Positions 8,303-14,205 of a DNA stretch of 40,037 nucleotides are shown here, in pieces. The notes beneath the pieces were generated by a model. The model worked only from the letters and a program-made list of their open reading frames with translations. It made no database searches and was not told the DNA's origin. A program made the position numbers and the translations under genes. The DNA lies in assembly GCA_017859785.1 (NCBI GenBank), contig JAFMMJ010000013.1, positions 1 through 40,037 on the forward strand, in the 5' to 3' direction. The first letter of the stretch is position 1. The number at the start of each line of letters is the position of its first letter. The DNA is from Ilumatobacteraceae bacterium (GTDB taxonomy: Bacteria; Actinomycetota; Acidimicrobiia; Acidimicrobiales; Ilumatobacteraceae).

Positions 8303-9160
8303 TCAGATTGCGCCGACGGATACCAACGCGATCAGGGCTGAAGCGACGATCAGCACGAGGAGCCCGGCGATCGCTCGGGCCGGTTCGACGCGCCTCGGAG
8401 ACAGCAGCAGCGGTGCGGCGGCGGCCCCGACGAGGACGCCACCGAGGTGTCCGCCGACCGAGATCCCGGGGATGACGAAGGTGATCATCAAGTTGAGGAT
8501 CAACAGCGAGCCGATACCGGTGTTCATCGGGTTGATGCCGCGCAGCCGGAATCCAACGAAGGCCAGGCCCATGAGCCCGAAGACTGCCCCTGACGCCCCG
8601 CCGTGGAGGCCGTTCGGCTGAAGCACCATCGCGCCGGCGGAGCCGCCGAGTAGTGCCGCGAGATAGGCGAGGCCGAACCGAACACGACCCACCTCGGGCT
8701 CGAGCAGATTGCCGAGTTGGAAGAGGAGGTACATGTTGAAACCGATGTGGATGAGTCCGAAGTGAATGAACCCCGACGAGACCAAGCGGTACCACTCCGC
8801 GGGAGACTCGAGTAGGAAGCGCGCGCTCAGTCCCAGGTTGAACTGCCCCCGCGATATCCCGCCGCCCAGGCTGGATGGCTCCGCGAGGGTGATGTAGATA
8901 AACACCGCGAGGTTGACGGCGATCAAGGAGCGGGTGACGAGCGCGGCGTGGCGCGCCTGCCAGTGACGAACTCGCGTGGTTGCAGCGGGACGCGATGCCT
9001 TCAGGCAGTCAGGACAGTTCGACCCGACGGCCGCGCGGGTGAGGCAGTCGTCGCAACAGGGCCGACCACAGCGCGTGCAGCGCCGACCGGCTGGCCGGGC
9101 GGGATGCCGGTAGCACGAGATGATCTCCACCGGGGGAGTGGTCGGTGGGGGAAGGTTCAC
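8303..9160 (-). CDS. rhomboid intramembrane serine protease with N-terminal zinc ribbon
   Basis: A 285-aa membrane protease cutting substrates within the lipid bilayer. The N-terminal cytoplasmic part carries a cysteine/histidine-rich zinc-ribbon-like module (CYRHP, CTRCGRPCCDDCL, CPDC at residues 16-52). The rhomboid core starts near residue 75 with about six or seven helices; catalytic Ser190 is in GASGAVFG and His238 in GGHLGG, with H138/N142 (HIGFN) on the oxyanion side. So the dyad is complete. The start GTG overlaps the stop of the DUF971 gene by 4 bases (GTGA). Substrate unknown. Confidence 0.93.
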   Translation of the reverse strand: MNLPPPTTPPVEIISCYRHPARPAGRRCTRCGRPCCDDCLTRAAVGSNCPDCLKASRPAATTRVRHWQARHAALVTRSLIAVNLAVFIYITLAEPSSLGGGISRGQFNLGLSARFLLESPAEWYRLVSSGFIHFGLIHIGFNMYLLFQLGNLLEPEVGRVRFGLAYLAALLGGSAGAMVLQPNGLHGGASGAVFGLMGLAFVGFRLRGINPMNTGIGSLLILNLMITFVIPGISVGGHLGGVLVGAAAAPLLLSPRRVEPARAIAGLLVLIVASALIALVSVGAI

Positions 9161-9453
9161 TCGCCGACGCCTCCCGCCAGCGAGCGCAGCATTTCCCAGC
9201 CGTAAATCCCCGTTTCGTGGCCATCAGACCAGCGGATGGCGAGACCCCAATTGCCATGAAGCTCGGCGGAGAGCGCGGACAGACCTGCCGGCGGCTCGAT
9301 CTCGGCCCCTCGTTCTCTGACCCCGATACACCCCGCGCAGGGGCAGAGGGAGCGAAGGTCACGCAGCGATATGTCGAGACGGCTGCCGTCCTCCCAGGCG
9401 ACACCGAGCGAACGTTCGCGGTCGACGACGATGTCGACGACCTCCACCGTCAT
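9157..9453 (-). CDS. DUF971 domain protein
   Basis: A 98-aa protein whose pattern (WEDGSRLDISLRDLRSLCPCAGC ... AIRWSDGHETGIYGWEMLR) matches the DUF971 family, also found as the N-terminal domain of gamma-butyrobetaine hydroxylase-like enzymes and next to Fe-S assembly proteins. The CPCAGC cysteines and the DGHxTGIY motif are conserved and may bind metal. It is the middle gene of a tightly overlapping operon: its ATG overlaps the tiny lipoprotein's stop (ATGA) and its stop overlaps the rhomboid start. Function unknown; an Fe-S-related role is only inferred. Confidence 0.85.
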   Translation of the reverse strand: MTVEVVDIVVDRERSLGVAWEDGSRLDISLRDLRSLCPCAGCIGVRERGAEIEPPAGLSALSAELHGNWGLAIRWSDGHETGIYGWEMLRSLAGGVGE

Positions 9454-9596
9454 GGACTCTCCGTGGGCTCGGTCGGGGGAACATACGGCACCGTCGGATC
9501 GCGCAACTCCCGGCCATCGCCGGTATCGCAGGCCGACACCGAGGTGATCAGTGCCACCACCAATAACGCCACGGTGAGCCCGTTACGTCCTCGCAC
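9450..9596 (-). CDS. very small lipoprotein (48 aa)
   Basis: Starts at GTG 9596 with TAGCCT 7 bases upstream. Signal peptide RNGLTVALLVVALITSVSAC gives a lipobox VSAC; after cleavage at Cys23 only 26 residues remain, mostly Pro, Thr, Glu and Asp. The longer open frame starting at 9671 reads into the opposite mca gene and is not credible. It leads the operon with DUF971 and rhomboid genes (ATGA overlap). A membrane-tethered peptide in a rhomboid operon is unusual; no function is known. Confidence 0.6.
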   Translation of the reverse strand: MRGRNGLTVALLVVALITSVSACDTGDGRELRDPTVPYVPPTEPTESP

Positions 9597-9603
9597 GGCC
9601 CGA

Positions 9604-9619
9604 AGGCTACCGGTAGCCT
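9604..9619. promoter_or_regulatory. 16-bp perfect palindrome forming two back-to-back -10 boxes
   Basis: AGGCTACCGGTAGCCT equals its own reverse complement. The right half ends with TAGCCT, 7 bases before GTG 9627 (mca). The left half, read on the minus strand, is also TAGCCT, 7 bases before GTG 9596 (small lipoprotein). Both genes lack a Shine-Dalgarno sequence, so the element is a symmetric bidirectional leaderless promoter with only CCGG between the two boxes. Confidence 0.7.
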
Positions 9620-9626
9620 CACAGGC

Positions 9627-10547
9627 GTGTCTGGCGGTCCTCCCACCACCATCTTGACCGTGCACGCGCACCCCGACGATGAGGCGTCGAAGGGGGCTCC
9701 GACCCTCGCGATGTACGGCTCACGAGGGGTTCGAACCGTCTTGGTCTGCTGCACCGGCGGCGAGGAGGGTGATCTTCAAAACCCGTCGCTCGCTGAGCCT
9801 GGTCAGCCGTTCCATGGGCTCGACGAGGCCGAGTCGCGCAAGCTGTTGGCAGAGTTGCGCCCGCTCGAACTGGCTCGCTCGGCGGAGGTCATCGGATTCG
9901 ACGAGGTCGTCATGCTCGGCTACCGCGACTCCGGGATGGCCGACTCCGAGGCCAACTCGCATCCCGACTGCTTTCACTGCGCGGATCTCGATACCGAGGT
10001 CGGTGACCTTGTCGAGATCATCCGACGCGAGCAACCCGCTGTGATCATGACCTACGGCGACGATCACAGCGGCTACCCGCATCCGGATCACATCCGAGTC
10101 CACGAGATCTCGGTGCTCGCCTTCGATCGCGCCGGCGACCCTCAGTGGTATCCGGATCGAGGACCCGTCTTCCAACCGCTCAAGCTCTACTACTCGACGT
10201 GGACGCGCCGCCGTATCGAGGCCGTTCATCGAGCCCTCACCGACAAACTTGGCGAGTCCCCCTTCGACGACTCGTGGTTTGAGCGCCTAGATCAAGACCA
10301 CCGCATCACCACCCGGATCGATGTCACGGGTTTCATGTGGGCCCGCACGGGTGCCCTTCGGGCGCATGCCACGCAGATCGATCCAAACGCATCGTTCTGG
10401 TTCGGCCTCGACGACGCCGAACTCGAGGCCGTCTACCCGTATGAGGATTGGATTCTCGCTCGATCAGAGGTCGGACCGATCCCGGGTCTCGACGAGGAGG
10501 ACGACCTCCTCGCCGGCATCTCGCTCGTCGTCGAGGCCTCTGGATGA
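9627..10547 (+). CDS. mca: mycothiol S-conjugate amidase
   Basis: A 306-aa LmbE/PIG-L-type zinc amidase that cleaves mycothiol S-conjugates to a mercapturic acid and GlcN-inositol, detoxifying electrophiles in the cytoplasm. Zinc-binding HAHPDDE is at residues 13-19, and the second zinc motif SGYPHPDHIRVH lies near residue 150. Mca-specific blocks are clear (GGEEGDLQNPSL, KLYYS, ALRAHATQIDPNA, WILARS), which separates it from the deacetylase MshB. GTG start with a leaderless -10. Its stop overlaps the small downstream gene (ATGA). Presence of mca implies that the cell makes mycothiol. Confidence 0.93.
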   Translation: MSGGPPTTILTVHAHPDDEASKGAPTLAMYGSRGVRTVLVCCTGGEEGDLQNPSLAEPGQPFHGLDEAESRKLLAELRPLELARSAEVIGFDEVVMLGYRDSGMADSEANSHPDCFHCADLDTEVGDLVEIIRREQPAVIMTYGDDHSGYPHPDHIRVHEISVLAFDRAGDPQWYPDRGPVFQPLKLYYSTWTRRRIEAVHRALTDKLGESPFDDSWFERLDQDHRITTRIDVTGFMWARTGALRAHATQIDPNASFWFGLDDAELEAVYPYEDWILARSEVGPIPGLDEEDDLLAGISLVVEASG

Positions 10548-10777
10548 GTATTCGCTGCACCGTTGAGATCCCCCGCGCTGACGATCGAAGCGAGGGGCCT
10601 GAGGATGCTGAGGCGACGGTGACGGTTCCACTCAAGGTGGCCACCGAAGCTGGGTTCTCAGCGACGGTTGAGTACATGCGGGGCCGCCTGAAGGCCAAGG
10701 GTCACACGGGGACGATTCTCGACGCGCTCTCCGACGGCACCATCGACGAGATGGTGCAACGTCTCGTCGCGGAGTGA
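10544..10777 (+). CDS. small hypothetical protein (77 aa) coupled to mca
   Basis: ATG 10544 overlaps the mca stop (ATGA), so translation is coupled. The protein is acidic and soluble, with no cysteine after Cys5: MSIRCTVEIPRADD ... VTVPLKVATEAGFSATVEYMRGRLKAKG ... ILDALSDGTIDEMVQRLVAE. I do not recognise a family. Overlap with mca suggests a related role, but nothing in the sequence names it. Confidence 0.7.
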   Translation: MSIRCTVEIPRADDRSEGPEDAEATVTVPLKVATEAGFSATVEYMRGRLKAKGHTGTILDALSDGTIDEMVQRLVAE

Positions 10778-10808
10778 CTCGTCACGGATCGAGTGGCGCC
10801 GCGCGCCC

Positions 10809-11642
10809 TCAGTTCGAACGCATGAGGTCGCGGAGATCGCGGTAGCCGATCAGCGCCGCTCCGACCTCTTTCACGGCATCGGCGAGCGTCCCATCGACGG
10901 CGAGCCGGTGGTCGTCAATCCACGCCTCAGCCGAAGACGAGAGCGCGCGCACCTCCGGCGTGTCGACCACTGGCTGAATGTGCACTTCGGTGACCCCGGG
11001 AGCGAGCTCGGCGATGGAGCGAAGCAGGCGATCCCGCGAGCCTGCTCTCCAGTCGTGATCGAAGTGATCCGGGAAGAGGACACCCTCCTCCGCGGCGAGC
11101 CGTCGGTAGGGGAAGCCGGCTTCGGCTTCGGTGACGGTTGAGGGCAGACGAATCGGCAACGTGAACTCGGTCGCGAGTTCGAGATAGACGTCGAAGAATT
11201 CGGGGCGCAAGGTGATCGCACTGAGGTGAGGGGCGAGATGGGTCACATCGACACCCCAAGCGAGGGCGCGGTTGACTTGGGCGCGCAATTCGCGACGGAC
11301 CTCATCGAGGTCGGCGTGCTCCCACAGATCGGCCGTGTTTCGCGGAAACCCTCCCTCGCCCGAGAGCAGCGATGGAGCGTGGGTGATTGGACCCCAGCGG
11401 TAGATGTCATGCTCCGCGTTCAAAGTCAGGTGCACGCCGATGTCATCGCCCGGTTCGAGCAACTCGGTGGCGTGGCGGGCCCACGGGGCGGGAACCATGA
11501 TCGAGGCGCAAGTCGCCGCTCCTGTTCGGAGGGCGTCGAGCACGCCGAGGTTGGCGGCGTGGCAGGATCCCAGGTCGTCGCACGAGACGATCAGCAGACG
11601 CGCGTCTGAGCTGTGGCCGAGACGTTCTGCGAGCTCGCTCAC
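10809..11642 (-). CDS. ChbG/HpnK (YdjC-like) carbohydrate deacetylase
   Basis: A 277-aa metal-dependent deacetylase of the YdjC/ChbG superfamily, whose members remove N-acetyl groups from oligosaccharides or hopanoid precursors. Seen: LLIVSCDDLGSCHAAN with the metal-binding Asp pair (DDLG), MVPAPWA, GVHLTLNAEH, and the second metal site HLAPHLSAIT. The C-terminal part is less typical. GTG start at 11642; TAGCGT lies 7 bases upstream and includes the stop codon of the thermonuclease gene. The substrate cannot be deduced. Confidence 0.85.
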   Translation of the reverse strand: MSELAERLGHSSDARLLIVSCDDLGSCHAANLGVLDALRTGAATCASIMVPAPWARHATELLEPGDDIGVHLTLNAEHDIYRWGPITHAPSLLSGEGGFPRNTADLWEHADLDEVRRELRAQVNRALAWGVDVTHLAPHLSAITLRPEFFDVYLELATEFTLPIRLPSTVTEAEAGFPYRRLAAEEGVLFPDHFDHDWRAGSRDRLLRSIAELAPGVTEVHIQPVVDTPEVRALSSSAEAWIDDHRLAVDGTLADAVKEVGAALIGYRDLRDLMRSN

Positions 11643-11649
11643 CGGAACG

Positions 11650-11655
11650 ACGCTA
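11650..11655 (-). promoter_or_regulatory. -10 box overlapping a stop codon (deacetylase)
   Basis: Minus-strand TAGCGT, 7 bases before GTG 11642. Its first three bases (11655-11653) are the TAG stop of the upstream thermonuclease gene, so the -10 starts on the stop codon. Confidence 0.55.
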
Positions 11656-12189
11656 TCGGTCGCTGGTTGGGCAGAGGGCCCAGATACCGCGGCGAGCTGA
11701 CTTGGCCGAGGACACCGCCCGTTCGATGGTGTCGCTCAGCGCCGTGTTCGGTTCGATCGGCATGGCTCGGGCGAATCCTCGCTCGGCCATCGTCAGGGCA
11801 CTCGGTCGGTCCGAACCGGCGGGAATGACGTGAGCCAAGATCCGGCCGTAGTGATCCCGTCCGACGATCTCTCGGCGGAGCGAGACCCTTGAACCGATGG
11901 GGAGGATGACCGAGAGAGCATCCGTGGCCAGATCCGCGCCGCACTCGGCCGGTGCACCGTCGCGAGCGACCTCCGGAGTGTCGATGCCGAGCAGTCGGAT
12001 GCGCTCCGTGATGCCCGATAGCGAGGCGACGACGGTGTCCCCATCGATGACCTCGAGGATGACCGCGGTCGAGCCGTCGAGCGGCTGCGAGATGCTCGCG
12101 CAGGCGGAGCAGATGACCGCGAGGGCGGCAAGGCGGGATCTCAGAGGCGCTCGATGAGCGTGCCGGTGCCGAGTCCGCCGCCACAGCAC
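11653..12189 (-). CDS. secreted thermonuclease-like (SNase) nuclease, probable lipoprotein
   Basis: A staphylococcal nuclease fold enzyme: VIDGDTV, RIRLLGIDTPE (catalytic Arg and Glu), then DHYGRILAHV (second catalytic Arg) and the C-terminal ARRGIWAL. A basic N-terminus, hydrophobic LAALAVICSAC and a Cys suggest export, possibly as a lipoprotein, although the lipobox is imperfect. The start is uncertain: ATG 12189 overlaps the thiolase by 49 bases, while a CTG at 12144 would give a 4-base CTGA overlap with the thiolase stop. No in-frame ATG, GTG or TTG lies between. It is downstream of and co-directional with the thiolase. Would degrade extracytoplasmic DNA or RNA. Confidence 0.82.
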   Translation of the reverse strand: MLWRRTRHRHAHRAPLRSRLAALAVICSACASISQPLDGSTAVILEVIDGDTVVASLSGITERIRLLGIDTPEVARDGAPAECGADLATDALSVILPIGSRVSLRREIVGRDHYGRILAHVIPAGSDRPSALTMAERGFARAMPIEPNTALSDTIERAVSSAKSARRGIWALCPTSDR

Positions 12190-13337
12190 ATCGACACCAG
12201 TCCGAATCGGCCACCGGTGCGCTCGAGCTCGCTGAGCGCCTTGGTGAGGAGCACGCCACCGGTGGCACCGAGCGGGTGACCAAGAGCGATCGCGCCTCCG
12301 TTCGGATTGGTGCGGTCGAGATCGGCTCCGAGTTCTCGGGCCCAGGCGAGCACGACGGAGGCGAAGGCCTCGTTGATCTCGAAGGTGTCGATATCGCCGA
12401 TGCCGAGCCCGTTCCTGTCGAGAAGGCGTCGAGTCGCGTCGATCGGCCCGGTGAGCATAAGGACCGGGTCGACACCGACGAGGCAGGTGTCGACCACTCG
12501 GGCCCGCGGCTTGAGGTCGAGCGCCTCGGCTCGAGTGGCCGTCATCATGAGCAGGGCCGATGCGCCGTCGGAGATCTGAGACGAGTTGCCGGCGGTGTGA
12601 ACACCGTTCTCGCGGGCGACGGGCTTCAAGGTCGAGAGACGCTCGAGTGAAGTGTCTCGGATGCCTTCGTCGTGGGCGAGGGTGACCGTTTCACCGGTCG
12701 GCTCGCCATCTTCGCCGAGTACTGGCGCGACCACGGGAACGATCTGCGGTTCGAATCGACCTTCCGCCCGCGCGGTCGCGGCGCGCTCCTGGGATGAGAG
12801 ACCGAGACGGTCCGTGTCGTCACGAGTGATCTCCCACCGCTCCGCGATCCGCTCAGCTCCCTCGAACTGAGAGGTGAACTCGTAGTTCTCGAAGTACGAC
12901 GAGGGGATCGGGACGCCGAGTCCGAGTCGGCGGGAGGAGTTCGAACCGATGGGCACCCGCGACATCGCCTCGACACCGCAGGCCACCGCGGTGTCGACGA
13001 CACCCGATGCGATCAGCGAGTAGGCGAGCCCGGTGGCTTGCTGGCTCGATCCGCATTGGGTATCGACCGAGGTCGCTGCTGTCGTGAGCGGGAGTCCGGC
13101 GGACAGCCAGGCAGTGCGGGTGATGTTGAAGCTCTGCTCGCCGACTTGGCTGACGCACCCGCCAACGACCTGTTCGACCTCACCAGGATCGATGCCACTT
13201 CGAGCGATGAGCGCCGACAGCGCCGTGGAGAGCAGCTCGGCCGGGTGGACTCCAGCGAGGGATCCGTTGCGCCGGCCGACCGGAGTGCGGACGGCCTCGA
13301 CGATGACGACGTCTCGAGCACGTTCTGGTGTTGCCAT
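12141..13337 (-). CDS. thiolase, steroid 3-ketoacyl-CoA thiolase (FadA5)-like
   Basis: A 398-aa thiolase that cleaves a 3-ketoacyl-CoA with CoA. Nucleophile Cys95 (DTQCGSSQQATG), His354 (GGAIALGHPLG) and Cys384 (SMCCGGG) are all present, with NEAFASV and HTAGNSSQISDGAS. From memory the N-terminal half (RNGSLAGVHPAELL, GGCVSQVGEQS, ACGVEAMSRV) resembles FadA5, which acts in cholesterol side-chain beta-oxidation, more than bulk FadA; that is family resemblance, not proof. ATG 13337 follows a TAGCCT box by 6 bases. No hydratase/dehydrogenase partner is adjacent, so the pathway context is missing. Confidence 0.92.
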   Translation of the reverse strand: MATPERARDVVIVEAVRTPVGRRNGSLAGVHPAELLSTALSALIARSGIDPGEVEQVVGGCVSQVGEQSFNITRTAWLSAGLPLTTAATSVDTQCGSSQQATGLAYSLIASGVVDTAVACGVEAMSRVPIGSNSSRRLGLGVPIPSSYFENYEFTSQFEGAERIAERWEITRDDTDRLGLSSQERAATARAEGRFEPQIVPVVAPVLGEDGEPTGETVTLAHDEGIRDTSLERLSTLKPVARENGVHTAGNSSQISDGASALLMMTATRAEALDLKPRARVVDTCLVGVDPVLMLTGPIDATRRLLDRNGLGIGDIDTFEINEAFASVVLAWARELGADLDRTNPNGGAIALGHPLGATGGVLLTKALSELERTGGRFGLVSMCCGGGLGTGTLIERL

Positions 13338-13343
13338 AGCCGA

Positions 13344-13349
13344 AGGCTA
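13344..13349 (-). promoter_or_regulatory. -10 box of a leaderless promoter (thiolase)
   Basis: TAGCCT on the minus strand, 6 bases before ATG 13337. It separates the thiolase from the GntR gene, which ends 50 bases upstream. Confidence 0.55.
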
Positions 13350-13399
13350 GGTGGCGGGCTCGGCGCGGAGCGATCCAGCCCCGCGATGTCGGGCGACGA

Positions 13400-14188
13400 T
13401 CAGGATTCGGTTCGGTGTTCGGGGCGCAGTTCGCTCATTCGACCGGCCGCCCAATCGGCGACGAAGGAGAAGCGGTCTCCTCGGAGGAGGGTCCGACGCC
13501 ACTCAACCGGTCGTCCACGATGACAACCGAGACGATCGATGCAGAACACCGCCTCGCTTTCGCTGAGACCGAGCAACGCTCTCTCGTCGGGACCGGGCAT
13601 CAGGGGGATAATCCGCTCGCGGCCTGAACCTGGCCGGCATCCTGACACCCGCTCGAGCTCGTCATAGAGCGAGGTATGGGAGAAGTCGACGTCGAGCAGC
13701 CCCGCGGCAATTGAGGCCGGCATCCACGCGCGATCGACGGCGAGCGGCTCACCTCCGGCGAGGCGGAGGCGCTCGAGAAGCACGAGCTCGCTGTCATGGG
13801 GGAGTTCGAGTCGCTCAGCGGCCTCGATATCACGTGTTGTCTCCAGGGTGAGAACCTCGGAGGTCTGGGCGAGTCCGGACGCCTCGACCACTTGGAACAG
13901 GCTGTAGAGCGAGCCGAGTGACTGCTCGAAGCGCGCGGCGTCGACCGAGGTGCCGATTCCACGGGCCCGTCGCACGATGCCGTCGGCCCCCAACTGTCCA
14001 ACCGCCTGTCGGGCCGTGTGGCGGCTCACTCCGTAGACCGTCATCAACTCCCGGTCGGTCGGGAATCGCTCGGCGAAGTCACCACGGTCGAGCCGGCGAC
14101 GCAACTCATCCTCGAGTTGAGCCCAGAGTGGCTTGGCGCTCTCTCTCGAGAGCGTCGCAGCCCCAGTCGCGAATCCGTCAGTCGTCAA
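13400..14188 (-). CDS. GntR/HutC-family transcriptional regulator, candidate regulator of the sulfur cluster
   Basis: A 262-aa regulator with an N-terminal winged helix (about 18-82: PLWAQLEDELRRRL, FPTDRELMTVYGVSRHTARQAVGQL, GIVRRARGIGTSV) and a C-terminal UTRA ligand-binding domain (about 95-255: LERLRLAGGEPLAVDRAWMPASIAAGLL, TSLYDELE). Start chosen: TTG 14188, 17 bases after the Mo-oxidoreductase stop, with GGGAG about 10 bases upstream; longer frames run into that gene. It is the last gene of the sulfur run. GT-N4-AC sites (GTCCGTAC) at both promoters of the cluster fit its DNA-binding family. The ligand is unknown. Confidence 0.88.
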   Translation of the reverse strand: MTTDGFATGAATLSRESAKPLWAQLEDELRRRLDRGDFAERFPTDRELMTVYGVSRHTARQAVGQLGADGIVRRARGIGTSVDAARFEQSLGSLYSLFQVVEASGLAQTSEVLTLETTRDIEAAERLELPHDSELVLLERLRLAGGEPLAVDRAWMPASIAAGLLDVDFSHTSLYDELERVSGCRPGSGRERIIPLMPGPDERALLGLSESEAVFCIDRLGCHRGRPVEWRRTLLRGDRFSFVADWAAGRMSELRPEHRTES

Positions 14189-14205
14189 GGTTGCTTCACT
14201 CCCGC

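Noticed and set aside
10774-10807. Possible terminator hairpins (GTGAC/GTCAC and GGCGC/GCGCC) between two convergent genes
   Set aside because: Stems of 5 bp and no T-run; too weak to call in DNA this GC-rich. No convincing intrinsic terminator was found anywhere in the window.
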